Shown: in pieces, positions 46,124 through 55,919 of the stretch | Numbering within the stretch: position 1 is the first letter of the stretch | Layout of the letters: every line of letters begins with the position of its first letter | From: Tridacna crocea | Taxonomy: Eukaryota; Mollusca; Bivalvia; Cardiida; Cardiidae | DNA length: 64,000 bases | Assembly: GCA_943736015.1 (NCBI GenBank) | Contig: OX031072.1 | Location: forward strand, 9,327,501 to 9,391,500 | Direction: 5' to 3' | Made by a program: the position numbers and the translations under genes | Notes under the pieces: generated by a model | The model's database searches: none | Told to the model about the DNA's origin: nothing | Seen by the model: the letters and a program-made list of their open reading frames with translations, nothing else

Positions 46124-46319
46124 GGGTCCGTATTCAACAACCATTCTTAAGAACGTTCTTTGTCTTATTATCCAGAATTTTCTACATTAGTAACACAACA
46201 TCTGATTGGCTAAACCATATGGTTTAGCCATTCAGAAGTTAAGTTACTTACAAGTATAGAAAACCTAGGAGAATAAGACTAAGAATATTCTCAAGAATGG
46301 TTGGTGAATACGGGCCCTG
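46124..46319. repeat. G-family foldback
   Basis: Ends GGGTCCGTATTCAACAACCA and complement; flanked by CAG left and CTG right. The inner arms are worn on one side. Confidence 0.82.
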
Positions 46320-46671
46320 CTGTCAAAGACAAAACAACCCAGTTCCGGTGACTACCGTCAATCCTTGCAAAGAAACTGTGAATTCGCATCAACAGCCCCG
46401 TGGTATCAAGTGCTGTAGATTACAATAGAAGATAATTATGATAGCCGACTTGACGATAAAATATGATATGTGATGAAAAAGACAAGCTGTCACTTTCAAT
46501 CAAAAACCAATTGAATGTCATAGGGTTCAGTCAAAAGGCACAGTCATGGGTACAACCGAATCACACCCCTAGGTATAGGCCTATTTTCAAACGAAAAAAC
46601 GGAGGCTTTGGTGGATTCCCCTAAGGTTATCTACTTTACGCAATCCCATCACGGATTTTTCCCAAAATTTG

Positions 46672-47108
46672 TCAACTACACTTTAGCTCCTAGCAGTGTT
46701 TTTTCTCAAAGTTGTCTACTACCCTATTGCCCCTTGTAGGGATTTTTCCCTAAACTTGTCTACTACCCTATAGCCCCTTGTAGGGATTTTTCCCTAAACT
46801 TTTCTACTACCCTTTAGCCCCTTGCAGGGATTTTCCCTAAACTTTTCTACTACCCTATAGCCCCTCGTAGGGATTTTCTCTAAACTTTTCTACTACCCTA
46901 TAGCCCCTCGTAGGGATTTTTCCCTAAAATTTTCTACTACCATTTAACCCCTTGTAGGGGTTTTCCCTAAACTTGACTACTACCCTATAGCCCCTTGTAG
47001 GGGTTTTTCCCTAAAGTTTTCTACTACCCTTTACCCCTTTACAGAGATTTTCCCCAAGATTGTCTACTACTCTTTTGCCCCCCCAACAGGGATATTCCCA
47101 AAAGTTGT
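46672..47108 (+). repeat. Minisatellite, 43-44 bp unit, about nine copies
   Basis: CTACTACCCTATAGCCCCTT then GTAGGGATTTTTCCCTAAAC. Unit starts lie near 46716, 46760, 46804, 46847, 46890, 46934, 46977 and 47021. Each unit contains a GGGATTTTTCCC palindrome. Confidence 0.9.
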
Positions 47109-47164
47109 TGCATATCATTCTCAGTCCTGATGTACATAATGTCCCAACCATTTACTAAATGACC

Positions 47165-47545
47165 ATGTGTCCAGTCAGATAGCGCCGTCGGTAGTGCGCA
47201 GGCCTTAACTCATTACCAAACGACAAAATTCTAGGTTTGTCCAAATCGAAAGCATTTGTAGACGACAAAATAAAAGTGATTGAAAATTTTAAATTTGTTT
47301 TGTTAAGGGTAGAAAACATTATGGAAAAAGGAGAAAATGCTGGTTACCAGCATTTTCTCCTTTTCCCACGATGTTTTCTAAAGACTTCTTTCTTAGGATC
47401 GTCAAAACTAGCGATTGTGTGGTAATTGGTGAAATAAATAGGAGATGACCAATGGTTCGAAATCCTAGCTTGGCCATTTTTTCCCGAGGATTAGTGATAG
47501 TCATTGGGTGTTTCTTTCTCACCTTCTGTATGATTTTACAGCCTT
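47165..47545 (+). repeat. tRNA-derived SINE-like sequence split by MITE A24
   Basis: An A-box-like TAGCGCCGTCGGTAGTGCGC lies at 47180-47199. After the MITE come the B-box-like GGTTCGAAATCC (47454) and a tail (ATTAGTGATAGTCATTGGG) homologous to 55708-55770. No intact tRNA cloverleaf. Confidence 0.55.
47205..47433 (+). mobile_element. Family A MITE, copy A24, nested in the SINE
   Basis: TTAA at 47205; the right end is mutated to TGAA. The hairpin is nearly perfect. Confidence 0.9.
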
Positions 47546-47675
47546 AAAATAAATATTTTATGTACAAGGTAAGTTCTATACATGACTTGCACAAAGTAAC
47601 CCGCCATGTTGATTCTCAGATTACGCGTATCTAAGGGCGAGTGATAAAGGAAATATCAAACCTGAGAAAGAACTA

Positions 47676-47755
47676 ATCGTCGGTTTACTTCAAAAACCTC
47701 GTATCTACAGCTTGAAACAAGCTGTAGTTATGAGGTTTTCGAAGTAAACCAACGT
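47676..47755. repeat. F-family palindrome
   Basis: ATCGTCGGTTTACTTCAAAA ... TTTTCGAAGTAAACCAACGT, loop CTTGAAACAAG. Confidence 0.85.
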
Positions 47756-47808
47756 AATATTATAGAGGCAAATCAAGTTTACCCATAGGCGGTCAAGCGC
47801 AACTCAAA

Positions 47809-48283
47809 GGGCGTATTCCTTTAACCTGTTCTGGCACAATGTTCTGTGTTCTGGAATGTTTTTCTGGAATGTGCGAAAGGAATATTTCAGAACACAATAC
47901 AGTTTCGGAGGTATGTTCGAAATGGTGCTTGTTCGGACCATTGTTCTAAACCATATCGAAATGAAATACATAGTCATGATGGCTGTTGCAAGAGCTATTG
48001 TCATAGCTGTGTTAGTTAAGGAAATGATTAGCTGCGGAGAGGGAGTAGGGAAGAGTCTACAATGCCCCCATTTATGGCATTCATATCGTAAAAAAGACAA
48101 TTGCAAATTTGGCAACGAAAAATTGTCCGTCTTTCAGCCATCTTGTATCGCCTAGCAACCGTTCAGCAGGTGCGCTGCACCTCGATTGGATTAGAACAGT
48201 CAGAACATGTTCTGAAGAACACGGCACAGTTTTCCGAAATACTCATTGACCTAGAACATGTTCGGAGTGTTCGGAATCCGCCC
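47809..48283. mobile_element. Non-autonomous DNA transposon with short TIRs (about 475 bp)
   Basis: Ends GGGCGTATTCC and GGAATCCGCCC are inverted (one mismatch) and flanked by AAA. GAACATGTTC-type motifs repeat inside both ends. Frames open on both strands (103 and 99 codons) give no recognised domain; one may be a relic of a Harbinger-like parent, which is a guess. Confidence 0.5.
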
Positions 48284-48304
48284 AAAGACATTTCGCCGAC
48301 GGCC

Positions 48305-48478
48305 TAGATCAAAATCAGACTGTACAGGATGTGCAGTCTGATCTTGATTCTACTATGTCCGATTAGGAGATATCTTTCTCCCAAATGCCTTGGAAACAGC
48401 GAAATTTGGTTTTTACTTTCAGTTTTGGAAAGATTCATTTCAATTATCTAGCAGGTTAACGGTTAAACTAGACGCTTG
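48305..48478 (-). mobile_element. H-family element
   Basis: Palindrome AGATCAAAATCAGACTGTAC and mirror, right end CTAGCAGGTTAACGGTTAA. Confidence 0.6.
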
Positions 48479-48851
48479 TTTTTTATTACTATGAATGTGC
48501 CCTTGGTTTTTTCCAACACCTTTGAAATTGTCGATCACAACATAGCGCGCACACCTACGTGTCACATTTTAATTCACGCCATGCTGGTATTTTTTTTCCA
48601 AAAAAAAATCAGTCAAAGTGCGAACACAGAGGTCTAAAATTAGATGACAATTTCACGAGCTGAATAAATTACAAGTCGATTTGTACCTAAGATATCAACG
48701 TAATTGGAAACTTTATCGTAATTTTTTTCTATGGCTCAGGAAATAATTTCTTTAAACATAGTAAATATAGACCTTATAGCTAGTATGATACCGTTTCACT
48801 TTCTTCCGAGTAAGAATTTTTCTATTATTTAATTTCAAATGTAAGCTCTAC

Positions 48852-48933
48852 ATCGCCGGTTTACATTCAAAAACCTCGTAACTACAGCTTATTTGAAGCT
48901 GTAGTTACGAGGTTTTTTAAGTAAAAAGACGAT
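48852..48933. repeat. F-family palindrome
   Basis: CGGTTTACATTCAAAAACCT pairs with AGGTTTTTTAAGTAAAAAG; loop ATTTG. Confidence 0.82.
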
Positions 48934-49110
48934 ATAGGCCTACCCTGGCAAAATGCATCTCGGGGAAGCATCTAGTAGTTTTCATCGTCATTGGTCCTCT
49001 ATTGCCCAAGGTATGCCACTGTTTAATGAATGTTTTTTTTTCCTGATCCAATGTCAAGATAACGCCGCTTTCAGCATTATTTAGGTCACATAATGGTTAT
49101 AGCTCACATA

Positions 49111-49189
49111 GGTCGGTGTACTTCAAAAACCTCGTAACTACAGCTTGTGACTAGCTGCAGTTACGAGCTTTTCGAAGTAAACCGACGGT
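49111..49189. repeat. F-family palindrome
   Basis: GGTCGGTGTACTTCAAAAAC ... GCTTTTCGAAGTAAACCGAC, loop TGTGACTA. Confidence 0.82.
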
Positions 49190-49308
49190 ATTCATGCATT
49201 TCCTGAGTTTCACCAGTACTGGGCTGGGGTTCTGACTGTCTGGCATAAGGTCAACCCCACGAAAAACTCGAAGTCCGGGCCTTCAGATCACGGGTCCATC
49301 TCTTTAAG

Positions 49309-49353
49309 TTTGAAACAAGCTGCAGTTACGAGGTTTTTGAAGTAAACCGACCA
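49309..49353. repeat. F-family half palindrome
   Basis: Right arm only: TGAAACAAGCTGCAGTTACG then GAAGTAAACCGACC. Confidence 0.65.
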
Positions 49354-49394
49354 TATTTCTATTTCGAAGAAATGGGGGGGGGGGGTTAATATAA

Positions 49395-49494
49395 TCTCAT
49401 CGGACATTGTAGATCTTAGATCAGACCGCACGTTCTTTGCAGTCTGATTTTGATCTACATTGTCAGCAAGAGTCCTGAATCGCAATTAGCAGCC
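49395..49494 (+). mobile_element. H-family element ending at MITE A25
   Basis: GGACATTGTAGATCTTAGAT ... GTCTGATTTTGATCTACATT, then CGCAATTAGCAGCC. The next bases are the TTAA of A25, so the MITE sits in the terminal TTAA of H. Confidence 0.7.
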
Positions 49495-49726
49495 TTAACC
49501 TTTTTCCACACAATAATGACTTTTGACGACCCTTGGAAAGTAGCATTTTGAAAAGTGAAAACATTGTGTGAAAAGGAGAAAATGCTGGTAACCAGCATTT
49601 TCTCCTTTTCCCACAATGTTTTCTTCCCTATCAATATACAATTGCACCATTTGAGACACATTGAGTCCTGTGCAAATGCTTTCAATTTGTACAGGGCTAA
49701 AATTTTGTCGTCTGGTAAAGGGTTAA
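49495..49726 (-). mobile_element. Family A MITE, copy A25
   Basis: Complete, TTAA at both ends. The left arm has AAAGTGAAAACATTGTGTG, a small duplication. Confidence 0.9.
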
Positions 49727-49925
49727 GGCCAGCTGTTAGACAGAGTGAATTTTACTTGTCCATTAACATGTGGACCAGTGATAGCTTTCTTGATATAATA
49801 TAGGTGCATTAAACCCCAATTTGCCAGAGCAGTGGGCAATAAAATACATTCAAGTCAGTTTTAATCATTTTTGATATTTTACCAAGGAAACGTTGCACTT
49901 CAGCCGTTCGTTTTCTCTTCGACCA

Positions 49926-50112
49926 GGGTCTGTATTCACTAACTATTCTTAAGAACATTCTTAGTCTTGTTCTTCAAAATTTTATCAACGTGAAAGTAAC
50001 GGAACCCTAAACCATTTTGTTCAGCCAATCAGAAGTTCTGTTACTTTCAGTCAGGAAATCTTGAAGAACAGGGCAAAGAATGTTCTTAAGAGTGGTTGGT
50101 GAATATGGACCC
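49926..50112. repeat. G-family foldback
   Basis: Flanked by CAG on both sides; ends GGTCTGTATTCACTAACTAT and GGTTGGTGAATATGGACC. Confidence 0.82.
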
Positions 50113-50480
50113 AGATGTTTTGTTGTCCTTTGCTAGAGTGACCCAGTATCGATGCATTCTGTAATGCATCGAGTGTAACGTAATGCTTCAAACCTGGGTT
50201 CCGAGGATGTCACTACAGTTGCGAGCTCTCATTTGCAGATTAAATTACCACAGCAAATTATTTTACCCATGCATGGCTTGCTTTCCCTTTTTGTAAGAAA
50301 CATTCTTTTTTTCGAAAACACCAACCGACGGTTTTAGTTCAATATTATCTTTTTTAAGGGAGATAATCCTGTATAAACCAAAGAATGCTCCACAGAAAAA
50401 AGGAAACTACCAAAATACCAGATTCATTGGTTTTTTTTTTTTATTGCTATTCAATTGCACACCAAATCCATGTTTTTCTC

Positions 50481-50702
50481 TTAACCCTTTACCCCATAAG
50501 GCATTTCTATGGTATGTCTAATTGACCCTAAATAACAGCAAGAGTGAAGCCGTTGGGTAAATGAGACCTTTGATAGTATTAAAAACATTGTGACAAAAGG
50601 TGAAATTGCTCCTCACGAGCAATTTCACCTTTTGCCACATTGTTTTCAAAAGGCTCCTATAAGCAATGCATAGAAACGAGTACCTATGGAGTAAAGGGTT
50701 AA
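50481..50702 (+). mobile_element. Family B MITE, copy B1
   Basis: TTAA at both ends. Left CCCTTTACCCCATAAGGCAT, right ACCTATGGAGTAAAGGG. Hairpin TGACAAAAGGTGAAATTGCT and complement. Confidence 0.92.
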
Positions 50703-50865
50703 TTTATATGTCTCACAGAAAACAACAGGAAAACTGTTTCGTGGCATCATGTCTTTAGCTACGTAGATAACAACAAATTCGTTTTCCAATGGGAGATAAG
50801 CCAACTAATTCGTAACCGGACTCAACAGTTTGATAATCAAACTCAGTAATAAAGATAATTTTTAC

Positions 50866-51072
50866 CAAATTAATAATCTTCACTTAAAAGACCCCAGAAA
50901 AAAGTTTCTGAATGCATCAGTGAAAAAGAGAAAATGCTGGTAAATCAGCATTTTGTCCTTCCCCATGATGTTTTCTAACCGGTCACAGGGAAAAATCTTG
51001 CAAACAATATAATAAACCAGTTGTCTGCAGTCCTTGGGCCAGTCTATTTGTGTGCATTTGGTAAAGTGTGAA
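50866..51072 (-). mobile_element. Family A MITE, decayed
   Basis: AAAAGAGAAAATGCTGGTAA core; right part ACCAGTTGTCTGCAGTCCTT, TTTGGTAAAGTG. Confidence 0.55.
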
Positions 51073-51094
51073 CATTAGCAAATGAGATCTCGAT

Positions 51095-51134
51095 TCCCCC
51101 CCCCTCTCTCTCTCTGTTTCTCTCTCTCTCTCTC
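51095..51134. repeat. C/CT microsatellite
   Basis: (C)n followed by (CT)n with interruptions. Confidence 0.8.
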
Positions 51135-51272
51135 AACAGTAGGAATAATAAATTGTAATGAGTAACAGGGTTTTTTTTTCTTTAAAAAAGACAATTACCG
51201 ATGCACTTGTACAAAACAATATCGGGGACAAACTAAATTTAATTCAAATGTGATAATGGAATGATGAAAAAT

Positions 51273-51372
51273 AGGTTTGGAAATGGTAAAAGCTGGTGGT
51301 TACTTGCATTTTCTCACCATGTTTTCAATAGTCTTCTTTCTGAAATACAGCTTTGGAATGTTTGAAAAAGGG
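51273..51372 (+). mobile_element. Family A right half, decayed
   Basis: TAAAAGCTGGTGGTTACTTG, CACCATGTTTTCAATAG, TTTGAAAAAGGG. Confidence 0.4.
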
Positions 51373-51862
51373 CAAGCCTATGTCTCTCTGTGGGATGACA
51401 CCGGGTATTCCTCGGTCTATTTCATGGTCAAAGGGACATAATTCAAGGAAGTACCTATTCTACGGCCAAAGGGAGATCACCTCGCGGAAAAAGAAAAAAA
51501 TTGGATTGAATTCTTGTTTTTCCTAATTCGAACAGCAAAGTATTCCGTAAAAATGACTGATTTGTCATAAAGGTTGTAGGTCTACTAGTAAAAAAACAGC
51601 GTGGCATAATGCACATTTCTTTTCATACCATCTTTTCATCCGTATTCATGTATTGAATCTTAATCGATGCTGATGATTCAAATATGATGCAGCGATGTTT
51701 TTAAAATATCTTGTGGAGAAAATTGTTTCGGAGAGAAATGAGTTCGTCACGTAGAGGATAAAAGTTTTCTGTGACTTTTGACTGTAAAACCAAAATTTAG
51801 ACTAGACTCTACTTACTCTTTCGCGATCGACAAAATTCAAGACCTTTTCTAGTAAACGGGTT

Positions 51863-51865
<3 letters not shown>

Positions 51866-51910
<45 letters not shown>
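51866..51910. repeat. CT microsatellite, 45 bp
   Basis: Uninterrupted (CT)n directly after ACGGGTTAAA, a possible MITE end. The rest of 51373-52084 shows nothing recognised. Confidence 0.9.
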
Positions 51911-51912
<2 letters not shown>

Positions 51913-52084
51913 GAATAAATAATTGATCATACTGGAAAAAATGTTCCTTTCAAAATAGACATGTACCAATACAATTGTACATTTATACTGAATTTCAAGA
52001 TTTCGCGCGCAATTTTTTATGGTCAAAGGGAGGTAACTCAAACGAATATCATGAATGTTAGATCTAGCATGCATAAAAACACAT

Positions 52085-52166
52085 ATCGTCGGTTTACTTC
52101 CGAAACCTCGTAACTACAGATTGTTTCAAGCTGTAGTTACGAGGTTTTTTTAAGTAAACCGGCGAT
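52085..52166. repeat. F-family palindrome
   Basis: ATCGTCGGTTTACTTCCGAA ... TTTAAGTAAACCGGCGAT; arms of about 35 bp. Confidence 0.85.
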
Positions 52167-52224
52167 ACCTGTTTTATGTCTTCTAGATCTCTTTTATCTA
52201 TGTCTGTAGTTGTCAATGGATACC

Positions 52225-52331
52225 TTTATAGACGACAAAATTTTGCACTTGTTCACATTGGAAGAATTTCCGGACATATTCAATGTGGACAGGGTCGTTT
52301 AAAGTTGGGACTACGTGGTAAAGGGTTTTAA
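52225..52331 (+). mobile_element. Family A deletion derivative lacking the hairpin
   Basis: GACGACAAAATTTTGCACTT is followed almost directly by AGGGTCGTTTAAAGTTGGGA and GGTAAAGGGTT; the hairpin core is gone. Confidence 0.6.
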
Positions 52332-52513
52332 CTCTTTACCACACAGTGCCGACTTTTAACGACCCTAAGAAGGAAAGCCTTTGGTAATCAGCATTTTCTC
52401 CTCTTCCCCCAATGTTTTCTACCCTTTCCAAATAAAATTGCAATTTATTTTATTGTCTGAAAATGCTTTCAATTTTGATTGATCCAAAATTTTGTCGTTT
52501 GGAAAAGAGATAA
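52328..52513 (-). mobile_element. Family A MITE with one hairpin arm deleted
   Basis: TTAA at 52328, then AACGACCCTAAGAAGGAAAG. The left arm is missing; the right arm and end are intact to GGAAAAGAGATAA. Confidence 0.8.
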
Positions 52514-53109
52514 CTATCTAATAAACTCAACTAATTTCACTTACCCTTTTCAGTAGACCGATATCATGATCTTTCATTCCATAAAGAACTGCTCCTGTGA
52601 TGTTTTCGGCAGTGTGACCAGCAGTCTGACCCATCAGTGTAGATCGGAAAGTGATGTAGATGAATTCAACAGGCAAGACTTACTCCAACACTTCAGTCTT
52701 ACTCCGACAATGATAGCCAACTCAAAAAACGCCCAAAGTCCTGTTTTTGTTGTCGTTGCTTACAAATTCCGAGCGATTGCGCCCGCAATAAAATGTCGTC
52801 TGCTACTTTTTCAATCGGCGCACCTTTTTTAAATAAGTTTTGAAAAAATATAATGCTTTTTCACAAAAGTTTGGACTGAGATTAGATGCTGAATCACTTA
52901 TTGTCTAATCTCGATGGAAAGTTTCACCTAGATATATCCTAATTTACTCGAATTTAAAATTCCAAATCGTCTACAAACCTGTGTATTTTCAGAAATTCTT
53001 GAACTGTCAAAAAAATAATGTATATTTCAAAATTCTATTTATAGCGACACTAACAGGAAACAGTCATGCGCAACAGAACTGTTACCCGACAGATCTAAAC
53101 CATCCTTAA
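52514..53109. other. Unassigned stretch with an 88-codon open frame
   Basis: The frame 52566-52832 has somewhat gene-like composition and follows a TTTTCAG. However, the in-frame codon after that acceptor is TAG and no domain is visible. Left uncalled. Confidence 0.3.
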
Positions 53110-53385
53110 TTTAAACGATCCTTTACCACACAATCCCAAGTTTTGAAACCTGACGATTCTGCAGAGAAAAGGTTTTTTTTTTAAAAACATAATGGGAATA
53201 GGAGAAAACGCTGGTAGCTAATCAGGATTTTCTCCTATTTCCCGAAATGCTTTGTAAACCATCAAAGACAGAAAATCATCATTTTAGCTGCCTTGGTCTT
53301 GTTGTCTTCAACTTCTTTGAATTTGGTCAGGGATACTAGATAGGATCCCTGATTTGGTCGAGTCCAAGATATAGTCGTATTTTTA
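53110..53385 (-). mobile_element. Family A MITE, diverged, with insertion
   Basis: CGATCCTTTACCACACAATC left end, hairpin AACGCTGGTAGCTAATCAGG. An extra GGGATACTAGATAGGATCCC palindrome lies in the right arm. Confidence 0.6.
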
Positions 53386-53663
53386 AAGACTTACATATTC
53401 CTGTAGAAGATGATGACGAGGAGCAAGACAATGAAATACACAAATATCGAAATGGACAGAAACTACAGCAAATATTTTCTTGTTGATGAAAGTTGATAAG
53501 TTATGTATGCAGTTCATAACGCCATTCCGTCACTCTGGCTGCACAAGAAGCACGAGATCCTCGCGACAATCCACCGCGTTGACTGCGCATGTCATTTTCT
53601 TCTGCGTATTTGAAGAATGCCATCTAGCGGGAGATAATGCAGTCTACTGGCACTTGTTGTCTT

Positions 53664-54385
53664 GGTTGACAAACTTAGCCTTGCATCGCATAAGCCTTTG
53701 CCAAACAACCCTTTTTTTAACCCGTAGAATGAAAGCTGTTGAAAACATTGTGGGAAAATGAGAAAATGCTGGTAACCAGCATTTTCTCCTTTTCCCACAA
53801 TGTTTTCTACTCTTCTAGAGTCAATTTTCGAGTTTTTGGTTGACAAACTTAGCCTTGCGTAATCCGTTACCAAACAATCCCTCGTTTTAATGACCCTGAA
53901 ATAAAAGCCTGTTGAAAACATTGTGGAAAATGGGGACAATGCTGGTAACCAGCATTTTCTCCTTTTCCCACAATGTTTTCTACTCTTCTATAGTCAAGTT
54001 TACAGTTTTTGGTTGACAAACATAGACTTGCATAATCCTTTACCAAACAATCCCTTGTTTTTACGATTCTGAGATAGAAGCCTGTTGAAAACATTGTGGG
54101 AAAAGGAGAAAATGCTGGCAAAGAAGCATTTTCTCCTTTCCCCACAATGTTTTCTACTCTTCTACAGTCAAGTTTCAAGTTTTTGGTTGACAAACATAGT
54201 CTTGCATAATCCTTTACCTAACAATCCATCGTTTTTATGACCCTGAAATAAAAGCCAGTTGAAAATGTGGTAAAAGGAGAATGCTGGTGGCCAGCATTTC
54301 CTCCATTTCCTACAATGTTTTCTACCCAGCAGGAAACAAATTTCAAAGTTTGAGTTACATTTATTTTGTCGTCTGCAAATGCTTT
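53664..54385 (-). repeat. MITE-derived satellite: four tandem units of 173-174 bp
   Basis: GGTTGACAAACTTAGCCTTG begins units at 53664, 53838, 54011 and 54185. Each unit holds CCTTTACCAAACAATCCC, the whole family A hairpin, and CTACTCTTCTA.AGTCAA. The last unit runs on into a normal A right arm (GTCGTCTGCAAATGC). Confidence 0.88.
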
Positions 54386-54408
54386 TGGTCAAGTCTAAAA
54401 TTATGTCA

Positions 54409-54541
54409 AAAATTGGCTTTGGAAGAGTGGAAACATAGTGGGAAAAAGAGAAAATGCTGGTAACTAGCATTTTTTTTTTCCTTTTCCTAAAATGTTTTCA
54501 AGAAGGCCACTTCCTCTGAGATGGTTTGGTAAAGGGTTAAA
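54409..54541 (+). mobile_element. Family A MITE right half, continuing the cluster
   Basis: Hairpin AAATGCTGGTAACTAGCATT, right end TGGTTTGGTAAAGGGTTAA. Confidence 0.75.
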
Positions 54542-54613
54542 ACAAGAGCAGTTACTGGTGACATGCACTTGATCCTTTTTCCACAATGTTTCAAAGCTGA
54601 CAATTACTATCTT

Positions 54614-54835
54614 TTAACCCTTTACCACACAACAGAATTTTAGACCTATCAAAAACAAACGCATTTGTGGGCAATAATTTCATAGTGGCTCTAATGATGC
54701 AATTTTTCTTTGATAAAGAAGAAAACTATTTGTTAGAAAAGGAGAAAATGCTGGTAACCAGCATTTTCTCCTTTTCCTTCACAGTTTTCAAAGGCCTTTT
54801 CCTCAGGGGCGTTATAAGTCGTGGTAAAAGGTTAA
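54614..54835 (+). mobile_element. Family A MITE, copy A27
   Basis: TTAA at both ends, ACACAACAGAATTTTAGACC left variant shared with the copy at 60816. Confidence 0.88.
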
Positions 54836-54949
54836 TCTGCAAACTTCCTTGGCTAGTACCCATCCACTTTAAAAAAAATGTTCTTTTAGGACCTAATAGT
54901 GATAGATTGCCATTATGTTTGGTTACTTAGTTTTCATGTTTCAATAAAT

Positions 54950-55060
54950 TAACCTTTCAATGGTATAGGTGAAAAGACAGGCTTTTGTAGAATGCATAGA
55001 CCAAGATCAGGCTGCACAGTTCGTGCAAGATGGTCTTAGATCTTTACCATCCCCCTGTCA
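54950..55060. repeat. H-family element, decayed
   Basis: ATAGACCAAGATCAGGCTGC and GATGGTCTTAGATCTTTACC around ACAGTTCGTGC. Confidence 0.45.
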
Positions 55061-55427
55061 ATTAATCGCATAAAATAAGAAGAGCACCATATGCAGATGC
55101 CAAAACTTGGCTGCAGTTGCTTGATTTTTTTAGTGAAAAAGGGACATGACTGTATCAAAGATGTGTTGATGGTTGCCTGCCCCTATTGTACGAGTTTCCC
55201 TATGGAAAGTCAATAACTTGTCCAAATTTGGAGTAAATTTCTTCTGTGTTGACAAAGATAAGATAAAATGTCAAATTTAGGAACAACGTTGATGTTGCAG
55301 GCTATGATAACAGGGTGAAAATATCTCAATGTTTCCTTTGAAAATAGTCAAACCAAAAAAATAACTAAACTTTTTCTGTGAATTGTGTTGTCAGCCTCAG
55401 AATTATGGCACTGAAAATTTCAATAGT

Positions 55428-55657
55428 TTAACAATTCCCCACACAATGTTTACTTTAGACTACCCCTGGAAAAAAGCTTTTTGAAAACATTGTGGCAAAA
55501 GGAGAAAATGCTGGTAGCAAGCATTTTCTCCTTTTCCTACAATGTTTTCTACCCTTTCCAAAAACAAATTTCAATTTTTGAGCCACATTTATATTGTCAA
55601 CTGCAAATGCTTTCAATTTGGACATGTCTCAAATTTTGTTTTCTGGTAAAGAGTTAA
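55428..55657 (-). mobile_element. Family A MITE, copy A28
   Basis: TTAA at both ends; left end ACAATTCCCCACACAATG is mutated, hairpin good. Confidence 0.88.
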
Positions 55658-55664
55658 AGGTTGA

Positions 55665-55810
55665 GCACTAGTAGCCCCATTGGTAAAGGACAGGGTGTTG
55701 CTGGTTCAAATCCCTAGCTAGGCCATGTTTAGGCTTTCCGACGATTTATGATAGTCATAGGGACAGAATTCTTTCCTCTCTGAGTCACCTCTTAATTTTA
55801 TTCTTATGAT
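55665..55810 (+). repeat. tRNA-derived SINE-like sequence
   Basis: GTAGCCCCATTGGTAAAGGA (A-box-like) and GGTTCAAATCCCTAGCTAGG (B-box-like). The tail ATGATAGTCATAGGGACAGA matches the SINE at 47454. It directly follows MITE A28. Confidence 0.5.
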
Positions 55811-55919
55811 GGTTACATGGGAAAGCAGCAAGTGGTTTGCTAAGAATATTGTACAAAGAACTAGAAACAGAAACTTTGGGAAAGCAAGGATAAGTGCGCT
55901 GGCCATTATTATGTGGTCT

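Noticed and set aside
45865-46227. 120-codon frame with RLFIVYLLGIQDIEEDSLMYYF, faintly like an RRM
   Set aside because: The RNP motifs are not convincing, hints are split between frames, and the 3' third is G-family repeat. At best a very old pseudogene fragment.
52566-52832. 88-codon frame with rather gene-like codons after a TTTTCAG
   Set aside because: The in-frame triplet after the acceptor is TAG, no donor or partner exon is seen, and no domain is recognised.
53664-54385. Regularly spaced palindromic repeats resembling a CRISPR array
   Set aside because: Units are 174-bp MITE derivatives without unique spacers, in an intron-bearing animal genome.
55665-55720. Functional tRNA gene
   Set aside because: A- and B-box-like sequences are present, but acceptor and anticodon stems do not pair and the tail matches another SINE-like copy.
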